A DNA stretch of 5,578 bases from JACMNW01 sp031413495 (GCA_031413495.1 JANOFE010000246.1:1-5578), one strand, 5' to 3'. Positions 1 through 5,578 are shown, numbered from the stretch's first letter. A program made the numbers and translations. Notes: a model not told the origin generated them from the letters alone.

Positions 1-1
1 C

Positions 2-880
2 CTGTTGTTCCTGATGACGGCACCGTTTATGGCCCCTGACCTGATGCAACATGCGGAGTTGATGAGCGGTCAGGCGGCGTTGCCGTATGGTTGGTTGGGC
101 ATACTGGCCGCGATGCATTTCGGGCTGTGGTATTACCTTGGCATCGAAGGCACCACGCAGGCGGCGGAAGAAGTACGCTCCCCTGCACGATCCCTGCCGT
201 TTGGCACCTTGGCGGGTATCATGACGCTGGTGATTGCAGCGACGTTAACGTGGTATGTCAGCGTCGGCCTGATGCCGTGGGAATATCTGGGCACGGCGGG
301 GACGCCGTTGTTTGATGCGGCCCGGTTGTCAGGATCATCGTTCCTTGTCTGGCTGCTGGGAATTGGTACATTGTTTGCCACGCTGGCATCAGCAAACGGC
401 TGTATCAATGATGCATCGCGGGCGTGGTTTTCGATGGGGCGGGATCATTATTTGCCAAGCTGGTTTGGCGCGGTGCATCCGACCTACCGCACGCCATACC
501 GGGCGATTATCTTTCTGATCCCGATTGCAATGCTGTTCGCGCTGAAACTGCCGCTGGATCAGATCATTACCTTCTCGATTCTGTCGGGGTTACTGGGCTA
601 CACGTTCATGCCGCTGAACATGATCATGTTCCGGCGCAAATGGCCGCTGGATACCATCAAGCGCGGCTATGTACATCCGTATCATCCGATCCCGGCATTC
701 CTGTTGCTGGCGCTCTGTGCCGTGACCTATTTCGCGGTGTTTCTGGGGTACGGAACGCAGTTGGTGGCGATGGTTGGGTTCTATATTGTGGCGTCGCTGT
801 GGTTTCACTTCTGGCGCTACCGGTTCGTGAACCGGGGTGCGCAGTTCACCATGCCTTGGCCAAAGCCTAAGGGGTACTGA
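2..880 (+). CDS. APC-superfamily permease, ethanolamine-permease-like (5' end outside window)
   Basis: The frame is open from the first bases and stops at 878-880, so only the C-terminal 292 residues are visible. A full member of this family has about 450-500 residues, so the N-terminal helices (TM1 to about TM5) are missing. Numbering from the codon at position 5, a hydrophobic helix near 31-47 leads into the motif LGIEGTTQAAEEVRSP (46-60). This is the TM6 and cytoplasmic-loop signature of APC transporters, close to the IEG-AAEE form of ethanolamine permeases. Further helices lie near 67-90, 113-133, 167-180, 187-208, 230-249 and 252-270. The segment SMGRDHYLPSWFGAVHP (143-159) matches the conserved loop after TM8. 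The protein is an inner-membrane secondary transporter for an amine or amino acid. The second permease and the dmm-type genes nearby suggest a methylated-amine or related nitrogen substrate, but that is inference. Family is sure; substrate is not. Confidence 0.9.
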   Translation: MLFLMTAPFMAPDLMQHAELMSGQAALPYGWLGILAAMHFGLWYYLGIEGTTQAAEEVRSPARSLPFGTLAGIMTLVIAATLTWYVSVGLMPWEYLGTAGTPLFDAARLSGSSFLVWLLGIGTLFATLASANGCINDASRAWFSMGRDHYLPSWFGAVHPTYRTPYRAIIFLIPIAMLFALKLPLDQIITFSILSGLLGYTFMPLNMIMFRRKWPLDTIKRGYVHPYHPIPAFLLLALCAVTYFAVFLGYGTQLVAMVGFYIVASLWFHFWRYRFVNRGAQFTMPWPKPKGY

Positions 881-886
881 GACAGG

Positions 887-914
887 AATGGCCCGCCCTT
901 GAGGACGGGCCATT
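887..914 (+). terminator. Terminator-like GC-rich hairpin after the first permease
   Basis: AATGGCCCG at 887-895 pairs perfectly with CGGGCCATT at 906-914. One C/A mismatch (896/905) follows, then two more GC pairs closing on a TTGA tetraloop (899-902). The stem begins 7 bases after the permease stop codon. The T tract is very short (TTT at 913-915, then G), so termination may be partial and the next gene, 16 bases further on, may be read through. The symmetric AATGG/CCATT ends are typical of a real intergenic terminator. Confidence 0.6.
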
Positions 915-930
915 TGTACGAGGGGGTTGA

Positions 931-1617
931 ATGGTTTTGGCAGTATTGATAGGCGTTTTGGGCATCCTTGTGGTGATGCTTGTTACTCGGGCCGTTGCAG
1001 CAGCGCCGACAAGGCGCGATGCACGGGCCGGGTATCTGGATTTGTGCTTGCCGTTGTTTGATGGGGTGCGAAAAGGCGTGGCCGAGACGGGGTTTGCACG
1101 GGTGTCGGGGCAATACCGGGGGCAGACCTTCGATGTGCAGGTGGTGCCGGACAGTTTAAGCCTGCGCAAGTTGCCATGTCTTTGGTTGCTGGTGACGCTG
1201 CCCGAGCCTTTGCCCCTGCGCGGTACATATGACGTGATGCTGCGGGCAACGGGAAGTGAGACGTTTTCCAAGTTTGGCACCCTGCCCGATCAAATCGCGG
1301 TGCCAGCGGGGTTTCCCGAAGGCTGCACCCTTCGCACAGATGCGCCGGTACCACTGCCAGGTGCGGCGGCGGTCGCGCGGTATTTGGCCGGATTGGATGC
1401 AACGCGGGTGAAAGAGGTGGTCGTGGCCCCTACCGGCGTGCGGGTCGTGTGGCTGGTCGAGGAAGCGGACCGGGGGCGATACCTGCTGTTTCGCGACGCG
1501 GAAATGGGCGGGGTTGCTTTGCCTTCGGACGTCTTACAGCCGTTGATGGACGGGCTGTGTGATCTGTGGGCGGCGCTGCGAGCGGATGCGGCACCAAAGC
1601 TGCGGGTGGTCGGATGA
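931..1617 (+). CDS. Conserved-looking hypothetical protein with one N-terminal membrane anchor
   Basis: I do not recognise this 228-residue protein. Residues 2-19 (VLAVLIGVLGILVVMLVT) form one strong membrane helix. A positively charged stretch (RR at 28-29) follows it, so by the positive-inside rule the remaining 200 residues probably face the cytoplasm. That part is soluble, with alternating strands and helices, including GQYRGQTFDVQVVPD (60-74) and EVVVAPTGVRVVWLVEE (162-178). No catalytic motif or repeated cysteine pattern is visible. The start at 931 has a purine-rich site (GAGGGGG, 920-926) at usable spacing. The stop codon overlaps the start of the next gene in ATGA, so the two are translationally coupled. 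The pair lies between two APC permeases in a probable methylated-amine locus, which suggests but does not show a role in uptake or its control. Confidence 0.8.
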   Translation: MVLAVLIGVLGILVVMLVTRAVAAAPTRRDARAGYLDLCLPLFDGVRKGVAETGFARVSGQYRGQTFDVQVVPDSLSLRKLPCLWLLVTLPEPLPLRGTYDVMLRATGSETFSKFGTLPDQIAVPAGFPEGCTLRTDAPVPLPGAAAVARYLAGLDATRVKEVVVAPTGVRVVWLVEEADRGRYLLFRDAEMGGVALPSDVLQPLMDGLCDLWAALRADAAPKLRVVG

Positions 1618-1886
1618 CCACAAAATCGCCCCCAAACCCGTATCTGGTGTTGGCTGTGGCCTTGGTGCTGCCGGGTGTGGGCCAAGTGATGAACCGCCAA
1701 CCGGTGCGGGGGTTGTTCTTTGTGTTCTTCATCCTGCTGCTGGGGGCGTACACGCTGAAAACGGCGGCACCTGATGTGTCTATTGTGGGCAAGTTGGCGG
1801 GCGGAATTTTTGTTTATGCGCTGTCGATCCTTGACGCTTATCGCCATGCAAGAGTGCGGTTTGAGGTGTGGCGGCACGGCAAATAG
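1614..1886 (+). CDS. Small integral membrane protein, TM2-like architecture, function unknown
   Basis: This is a 90-residue hydrophobic protein. The ATG at 1614 is chosen because it overlaps the upstream stop codon in ATGA (1614-1617). An in-frame ATG at 1566 lies deep inside the upstream gene and would add 16 Gly/Ala-rich residues that look like read-through of another frame. Residues 10-24 form a hydrophobic segment running into PGVGQVMNRQPVRG (20-33). This resembles the PGxGQxxNxQxxKG hairpin of small TM2-like and related uncharacterised membrane proteins. Helices follow at about 32-49 and 58-76, and the tail is basic (DAYRHARVRFEVWRHGK). Coupling to the 228-residue anchored protein suggests the two products act together, possibly as a membrane complex (inference). 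No enzymatic motif is seen. The assignment to a TM2-like fold is by pattern only. Confidence 0.75.
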   Translation: MTTKSPPNPYLVLAVALVLPGVGQVMNRQPVRGLFFVFFILLLGAYTLKTAAPDVSIVGKLAGGIFVYALSILDAYRHARVRFEVWRHGK

Positions 1887-1969
1887 GCCGCGTGGGGTGG
1901 TCATTTGGCGTTGATTTGGGCAATTTCGTGAGTTTGCGGAAAAAATATTTCCTTTAAGTCAATTTTGTC
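1887..1969 (+). promoter_or_regulatory. AT-rich putative promoter/operator region upstream of the second permease
   Basis: After the stop at 1886 the composition changes from GC-rich coding to AT-rich, especially 1920-1969. It holds the inverted repeat GGAAA-N5-TTTCC (1938-1952), a plausible operator. No pair of -35 and -10 hexamers at standard spacing is convincing: TTTAAG (1953-1958) and AATAAT (2005-2010) are -10-like but lack a partner at 16-18 bases. No clear terminator is seen after the gene ending at 1886, so read-through into the permease is possible. Promoter placement here is inferred from position and composition only. Confidence 0.35.
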
Positions 1970-2067
1970 TTTGAGCGTTGCCGTGTCTGCGGCAGGGTGA
2001 CGGCAATAATCTGTCCGGGCAATGGGCCAACCCGGACATCAAAAACAAGGCCCGGGGAACGCTTGAA
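1970..2067 (+). ncRNA. Candidate structured mRNA leader (three-way junction with pseudoknot), possibly a cis-regulatory RNA
   Basis: Pairing found by eye. A closing helix pairs 1970-1979 with 2058-2067: ten pairs, two of them G-U. Inside, hairpin P2 pairs GCCGT (1980-1984) with ACGGC (2000-2004), with a nested CTG/CAG. Hairpin P3 pairs TGTCCGGG (2012-2019) perfectly with CCCGGACA (2031-2038) around an 11-base loop. GGGCC in that loop (2024-2028) is complementary to GGCCC at 2049-2053, giving an H-type pseudoknot with an A-rich connector (TCAAAAACAA, 2039-2048). The element ends 4 bases before the Shine-Dalgarno sequence of the permease. CCGGGC (2015-2020) can alternatively pair with GCCCGG (2050-2055), which would exclude P3 and the pseudoknot, so a switch is conceivable. 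I do not match it to a known riboswitch consensus. The existence and function of this RNA fold are unproven. Confidence 0.35.
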
Positions 2068-2071
2068 CAGC

Positions 2072-2077
2072 GGAGGG
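2072..2077 (+). promoter_or_regulatory. Strong ribosome binding site of the second permease
   Basis: GGAGGG lies 7 bases before the ATG at 2085 and fixes that start. It sits directly downstream of the foldable leader. No strong anti-Shine-Dalgarno partner is visible nearby. Confidence 0.8.
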
Positions 2078-2084
2078 ATGGCAA

Positions 2085-3848
2085 ATGTCAACGGAAAGTG
2101 GAACGGGCGAACTTGTCCGGTCATTGAACTGGAAAGGCGCGTTTTGGGTGGCGGCGGGTGTGCCGCCTTTGGTGCTTTTCTCGATCGGCGGGATTGCGGG
2201 CGTGACCGGCAAGCTGGCGTTCGTGGTCTGGATCATTTCAATGATCATGGGCTTCTTGCAAAGCTTCACCTATGCCGAAATGGCCGGGATGTTTGGCAAT
2301 AAGGCGGGCGGCGCATCGGTTTACGGGGCGACGGCGTGGCTGCGGTATTCAAAGCTGGTGGCACCGCTTTCGGTGTGGTGCAACTGGTTTGCATGGTCGC
2401 CTGTGCTGTCGCTTGGCTGCGCCATTGCGGCGGGATATATTCTGAATGCGCTGTTCCCTATCCCTGCGGCAGACAGTGCCATGGTGCTGGATTGGGTGGC
2501 GGCAAATCTTGCTAGTTATACGGCAGAAACGCCGTCCATCGTGCAGTTTATGACGGATAATGCAGGCACGGCGCTGCCAGATGCGATTGCTGCCGTGTCC
2601 AGCCAAGACGGTGTTTCTGCCCTGACCCCGGCGTTCCGCGTGTGGGAAGCGGCTGCAATCAACGTGCCGGGACTTGGTACCTTGCACTTCAATTCGACCT
2701 TTGTGATCGGCGTCATTTTGATGCTGATCATGTTCGCCATTCAACACCGCGGCATTGCTTCGACCGCCGCCGCGCAAAAGGTGCTGGCGATCGTTGTTCT
2801 GGTGCCGCTGTTGCTGGTGGGTTTGGTGCCGATCCTGAACGGGTCAATCGTCAGCGCAAACGTGACCCATCTGTTGCCGCCAACTGCGGCCTATTCCGGT
2901 GTTGATGGCGCTTGGGATATTGGCGGCTGGACGCTGTTCTTGGGCGGTTTGTACATCGCCGCTTGGTCAACCTACGGGTTCGAGACGGCGGTATGCTATA
3001 CGCGCGAATTGAAAGACCCAAAGACCGATACCTTCCGGGCAATTTTCTATTCCGGGCTTTTGTGCTGCGTGTTCTACTTTATCATCCCATTCGCCTTTCA
3101 AGGCGTGCTGGGGCAGGAAGGCATGTTGGCCTCTGGCATCGTTGACGGCACCGGCATTGCCGAGGCACTGGGCAATATGGTGGGTGGCGGCAAGGTGATT
3201 ACCCAGATCTTTGTGATCCTGATGATCTTGGCACTGTTTCTGGCGATTATGACGGCGATGGCCGGATCGTCACGCACGCTTTACCAAGGGTCCAAAGATG
3301 GCTGGTTGCCGAAATACCTAAGCCAGACCAACAGCAACGGTGCGCCGACAAACGCGATGTGGACAGATTTTGGCTTTAACCTGATCCTGCTGGCGCTGGC
3401 GTCTGATGTCGGCGGATACTTCTACGTGCTGGCGATATCCAACGTCGGCTACATTCTGTTCAACTTTCTGAACCTGAACGCGGGCTGGATTCACCGCATT
3501 GATTCTGGCCATATCGAGCGGCCATGGAAAGCACCTGCCGTTTTGATCGGCATCAACACCGTGCTGGCCTTTGTGAACGCGCTGTTCCTTGGCGCTGGTG
3601 CCAAGGTCTGGGGCTATGAAAACGCGTTGTGGTCAGGGCTGGTGTTTGCGGCCCTGATCGTGCCTGTGTTCTGGTATCGCCACTACATGCAGGATGGCGG
3701 CAAGTTCCCGGCGGGGGCTTTGAAAGAGCTGGGTCTTGCCGATGGCGATATGGGTGAGCGTAAGGCGGGTATGCTGCCTTATCTTGCCCTGTTGGCAGGC
3801 GCTGCGGTGGTGCTGTGGTCCAACTGGTTCTTCGTGCTGCCGGGTTAA
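2085..3848 (+). CDS. APC-superfamily amino acid/amine permease, long form with extra C-terminal helix
   Basis: This is a complete inner-membrane secondary transporter of 587 residues, longer than the usual 430-500 of APC permeases. TM1 (about 20-40) carries the glycine-rich unwound segment LFSIGGIAGVTG (31-42), where APC proteins bind the substrate amino or amine group. YGFETAVCYTRELKDPKTDTFRAI (297-320) is the family's TM6 and loop signature, and YQGSKDGWLPKYLSQTN (400-416) the loop after TM8. Other helices lie near 44-62, 95-122, 204-220, 231-252, 321-341, 370-394, 427-442, 445-467, 486-504 and 514-531. Two oddities stand out: an 80-residue, Ala-rich, weakly hydrophobic stretch between TM3 and TM4 (125-203), probably periplasmic, and a charged linker (532-560) leading to an extra helix (563-585), giving about 13 segments. 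It has its own terminator, so it is probably monocistronic or the end of the unit starting at 931. The substrate is unknown; the neighbouring genes make a methylated amine or its amino-acid adduct plausible. Confidence 0.92.
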   Translation: MSTESGTGELVRSLNWKGAFWVAAGVPPLVLFSIGGIAGVTGKLAFVVWIISMIMGFLQSFTYAEMAGMFGNKAGGASVYGATAWLRYSKLVAPLSVWCNWFAWSPVLSLGCAIAAGYILNALFPIPAADSAMVLDWVAANLASYTAETPSIVQFMTDNAGTALPDAIAAVSSQDGVSALTPAFRVWEAAAINVPGLGTLHFNSTFVIGVILMLIMFAIQHRGIASTAAAQKVLAIVVLVPLLLVGLVPILNGSIVSANVTHLLPPTAAYSGVDGAWDIGGWTLFLGGLYIAAWSTYGFETAVCYTRELKDPKTDTFRAIFYSGLLCCVFYFIIPFAFQGVLGQEGMLASGIVDGTGIAEALGNMVGGGKVITQIFVILMILALFLAIMTAMAGSSRTLYQGSKDGWLPKYLSQTNSNGAPTNAMWTDFGFNLILLALASDVGGYFYVLAISNVGYILFNFLNLNAGWIHRIDSGHIERPWKAPAVLIGINTVLAFVNALFLGAGAKVWGYENALWSGLVFAALIVPVFWYRHYMQDGGKFPAGALKELGLADGDMGERKAGMLPYLALLAGAAVVLWSNWFFVLPG

Positions 3849-3871
3849 AGCCGGCACCCATACACCAGGGC

Positions 3872-3897
3872 AAGGGGCGGTCATCTGATCGCCCCTT
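3872..3897 (+). terminator. Rho-independent-type terminator after the second permease
   Basis: AAGGGGCGGTC (3872-3882) pairs with GATCGCCCCTT (3887-3897): eleven pairs including one G-U, around an ATCT loop. A T-rich run (TTTGCTTTG) overlaps and follows the 3' arm. It starts 23 bases after the stop codon at 3848 and separates the permease from the downstream operon. Confidence 0.75.
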
Positions 3898-4009
3898 TGC
3901 TTTGTCGGTCGAGGTAACAAATTTCCCTGACAGGAATATTTTTTGCACGAAGGGCGTTGCTTTTTGACGTGGGAAAATTCAGACTGTGGCAAAGAACAAT
4001 TGTCCAAAT
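3898..4009 (+). promoter_or_regulatory. Putative promoter/operator region of the dmmD-led operon
   Basis: This AT-rich non-coding stretch lies between the terminator and the DmmD-like gene. It contains an imperfect inverted repeat, TTTCC (3922-3926) followed after CTGACA by GGAAT (3933-3937). A perfect 8-base palindrome, ACAATTGT (3996-4003), lies just before the ribosome binding site. TTGACG (3964-3969) is a good -35-like hexamer, but the sequence 17 bases downstream (TGGCAA) is a poor -10, so the transcription start cannot be placed. An in-frame TTG at 3943 would allow a 26-residue extension of the downstream protein, which I consider untranslated. Confidence 0.4.
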
Positions 4010-4014
4010 GGGGG
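4010..4014 (+). promoter_or_regulatory. Ribosome binding site that sets the start of the DmmD-like gene
   Basis: GGGGG at 4010-4014 lies 6 bases before the ATG at 4021. It is a weak but correctly placed Shine-Dalgarno sequence. It supports 4021 over the upstream in-frame TTG at 3943, which has no purine-rich site before it. Confidence 0.55.
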
Positions 4015-4020
4015 TTTCGC

Positions 4021-5160
4021 ATGACCAATTCCTGGAGATTTTCTGCCCTTGGCGACCGGCATCGCGCGTTAGGGTCTGATCTGGAAGACTGGAGCGGGAT
4101 GGGCACGGCGTGGTCTTATGCCAAGGGTGATCCCGATGCCGAATATATGGCGATCCGCACCAAGGCGGGGTTGATGGATGTGTCGGGGCTGAAAAAGGTT
4201 CACATTACCGGGCCAGCGGCGAGCCATGTGGTGGAGCGTGCCACCACGCGGAACATCGAGCGGCTGATGCCGGGGCGGTCTGTTTACGCGACCATGCTGA
4301 ATGATGCGGGCAAGTTTGTGGATGACTGCGTTATTTACCGCACGGGGCCGAATGCCTTTATGGTGGTGCATGGGTCTGGTGGGGCGCATGAACAACTGAC
4401 CATGGCGGCCACCGGGCGCGATGTGTCGGTGCGGTTTGATGACAACCTGCACGATCTGTCTTTGCAAGGCCCGCTGGCGGTGGACTATCTGGAAAAACAT
4501 GTCGATTGCATTCGCGCACTTCCCTATTTTGCACAGATGCAGACCAGCCTTTTTGGCAAGCCTGTGATGATTTCGCGCACCGGCTATACGGGTGAGCGGG
4601 GATATGAGCTGTTCTGCCGCGGGCAGGATGCGCCGATGATCTGGGACAGGATTCTAGAGGAAGGGGCGGCGATGGGCATTATCCCATGCCGCTTTACCAC
4701 GCTGGATATGCTGCGCACGGAAAGCTACCTGCTGTTTTTCCCTTTCGACAATTCGGAAATGTATCCTTTCGAAAACGAAGGGCCGGGCGACACACTGTGG
4801 GAGTTGGGCCTCGATTTCACCGTCTCCCCCGGCAAGGTCGGGTTCCGGGGGGCAGAGGAGCACTACCGCCTGAAAGGGCGTGAGCGGTTCAAGATATGGG
4901 GGCTGAAGCTGGACGGCACCAATGTGCCGGGCAACGGCGCACCTGTGATGCAGGGCGGCAAAAAGGTAGGGATCGTGACGCAAGCGATGTATTCGCCGCT
5001 GCACAAGCACAACATCGCCATCGCGCGACTGCCGGTGGATTGCGCCAATGAAGGCACCAAACTGGTGGTCAACTGCGGCACCCACGGCGCGATCAATGCC
5101 GCCACGCATTCAATGCCGTTCTATGACGTGGACAAGAAACGCCGCACCGCCAAAGGCTGA
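4021..5160 (+). CDS. dmmD: GcvT-family folate-dependent aminomethyltransferase-like protein, probable DmmD of dimethylamine catabolism
   Basis: This 379-residue protein shows the GcvT (glycine cleavage T protein) fold along its whole length. MDVSGLKKVHITGPAA (52-67) and MLNDAGKFVDDCVIYR (92-107) belong to the folate-binding N-terminal domain; the DD pair (101-102) is where the catalytic Asp of GcvT lies. SLQGP (147-151), SRTGYTGERGYELF (185-198) and TTLDMLRTESY (226-236) are the usual later motifs. The C-terminal barrel (about 285-370) ends in KKVGIVTQAMYSPLHKHNIAIA. Known members of this branch accompany dimethylamine monooxygenase (dmmDABC) in roseobacters. The likely role, inferred, is cytoplasmic capture of demethylation-derived formaldehyde as methylene-tetrahydrofolate. 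It is not a true GcvT by context, since no gcvH or gcvP is nearby. Its N-terminus does not resemble the DMSP demethylase DmdA, another GcvT relative. The next gene starts 42 bases downstream and is probably co-transcribed. Family is very sure; the DmmD name rests on that neighbour. Confidence 0.85.
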   Translation: MTNSWRFSALGDRHRALGSDLEDWSGMGTAWSYAKGDPDAEYMAIRTKAGLMDVSGLKKVHITGPAASHVVERATTRNIERLMPGRSVYATMLNDAGKFVDDCVIYRTGPNAFMVVHGSGGAHEQLTMAATGRDVSVRFDDNLHDLSLQGPLAVDYLEKHVDCIRALPYFAQMQTSLFGKPVMISRTGYTGERGYELFCRGQDAPMIWDRILEEGAAMGIIPCRFTTLDMLRTESYLLFFPFDNSEMYPFENEGPGDTLWELGLDFTVSPGKVGFRGAEEHYRLKGRERFKIWGLKLDGTNVPGNGAPVMQGGKKVGIVTQAMYSPLHKHNIAIARLPVDCANEGTKLVVNCGTHGAINAATHSMPFYDVDKKRRTAKG

Positions 5161-5202
5161 TTTCATCTGTTTCTAAATATCCCCGCCGGAGGCACCCCGC
5201 CT

Positions 5203-5578
5203 ATGAGCCAAACCGCCCTGTCCGATCCGATCCTAAGCCGCCCACGCTACGGCGTGTTGGAATTGCGGCCAGGGTCAGGGCATTTTATGGTGGCCGATGG
5301 CGACGGGGCGGGCGCGATTGTGGATATGCTGGGGGGCACGGTCCCGCCTGCCTGCCACATCATCTATGTGCCGGGCGCGAACGGGGTGGACCGTGCGGCG
5401 GAAGTGCAGATGTTAGGCGCTGCACAGTTCTTGCGCGCACCCACATTTGCCGCCGCCTTGCCAAGGCTGCAAAAGGTGCTTGCTGACGCCCATATGGGCT
5501 TGCAGATTTACGCGGCTGGCACCGAAGGGTTGATGGGGCAAGTGCAACGCGAGGTGATTGCCGCAGGCTTGCCACATA
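5203..5578 (+). CDS. dmmA: Dimethylamine monooxygenase subunit DmmA-family protein (3' end outside window)
   Basis: The frame is open from ATG 5203 to the window end, giving 125 residues with no stop. GGAGG at 5188-5192, 10 bases upstream, supports the start. The segment GLQIYAAGTEGLMGQVQREVIAAGLPH near the visible C-terminus resembles the DmmA-like N-terminal domain. In that family this is followed by a small cysteine-rich, rubredoxin-like C-terminal domain, which would lie beyond the window. The protein starts soluble, with no signal peptide or membrane helix, as expected for a cytoplasmic subunit. It would take part in the NAD(P)H- and oxygen-dependent N-demethylation of dimethylamine to methylamine and formaldehyde. 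The assignment rests on recognising this segment and on the gene directly following dmmD. The heme-binding DUF3445-type subunit and a flavin/iron-sulfur reductase are expected next. An alternative is an unrelated small electron-transfer-like protein. Confidence 0.7.
   Translation, partial: MSQTALSDPILSRPRYGVLELRPGSGHFMVADGDGAGAIVDMLGGTVPPACHIIYVPGANGVDRAAEVQMLGAAQFLRAPTFAAALPRLQKVLADAHMGLQIYAAGTEGLMGQVQREVIAAGLPH

Noticed and set aside
1566..1613. Earlier ATG start for the 90-residue membrane protein
   Set aside because: It lies within the upstream gene, would add a low-complexity Gly/Ala stretch, and the ATGA overlap at 1614 is a classic coupled start.
1290..1904. Long minus-strand open frames opposite the 228-residue gene and other genes
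   Set aside because: They are Arg/Pro/His-rich, lack ribosome binding sites and overlap well-supported + strand genes. They are typical antisense shadows of GC-rich coding DNA.
2012..2038. The perfect GC-rich hairpin as a rho-independent terminator or attenuator
   Set aside because: On the + strand it is followed by an A-rich, not T-rich, stretch. On the minus strand the T-run precedes rather than follows the hairpin.
881..3937. Repeated GACAGGAAT at 881-889 and 3929-3937
   Set aside because: Nine-base matches are expected dozens of times by chance in a window this long, and the contexts (terminator stem and promoter region) differ.
3987..4003. A sigma-54-like promoter (TGGCA followed by TTG) upstream of the dmmD-like gene
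   Set aside because: The TTG lies two bases too far from TGGCA for the strict -24/-12 spacing, and the GC of the -12 element is absent.
3943..4020. N-terminal extension of the DmmD-like protein from the TTG at 3943
   Set aside because: There is no ribosome binding site before it, the 26 extra residues do not look like a GcvT N-terminus, and the ATG at 4021 has a placed purine-rich site.
4021..5160. Assignment as DMSP demethylase (DmdA) or true glycine cleavage T protein
   Set aside because: The N-terminal sequence does not resemble DmdA, and there is no glycine cleavage gene nearby. The following DmmA-like gene fits the dimethylamine branch better.

Overview
This window of about 5.6 kb looks like the chromosome of a marine alphaproteobacterium of the Roseobacter group (Rhodobacteraceae). 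The evidence is moderately GC-rich coding DNA with strong third-position G/C bias, and protein family content typical of roseobacter methylated-amine loci. All supported genes read on the + strand, and I see no convincing gene on the minus strand. The genus cannot be fixed from the sequence alone.

Layout. (1) 2-880 is the C-terminal part of an APC-superfamily permease related to ethanolamine permeases. A GC-rich hairpin follows it at 887-914. (2) 931-1617 and 1614-1886 are two small, translationally coupled genes for membrane-associated proteins that I do not recognise by name. (3) 1887-2084 is a 198-base leader and intergenic region: an AT-rich, probably promoter-bearing part followed by a densely foldable part just before the next gene's ribosome binding site. 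(4) 2085-3848 is a complete second, unusually long APC permease of 587 residues, ending in a good terminator hairpin at 3872-3897. (5) 3898-4020 is a second AT-rich regulatory region. (6) 4021-5160 is a GcvT-fold, folate-dependent aminomethyltransferase-like protein, probably DmmD. (7) From 5203 to the window end is the start of a gene resembling the DmmA-family subunit of dimethylamine monooxygenase.

How the genes work together (inference). The last two genes look like the start of a dmmDABC-type operon. In that pathway dimethylamine is oxidatively N-demethylated to methylamine and formaldehyde. The GcvT-like protein is thought to hand the one-carbon unit to tetrahydrofolate. The two permeases upstream probably import amines or amino-acid-like products of the same metabolism, but their substrates cannot be read from sequence. 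The remaining monooxygenase genes would lie just to the right of the window.

The least explained parts are the possible structured RNA leader of the second permease (1970-2067), which folds on paper as a closed three-way junction with a pseudoknot, and the unknown coupled gene pair at 931-1886.
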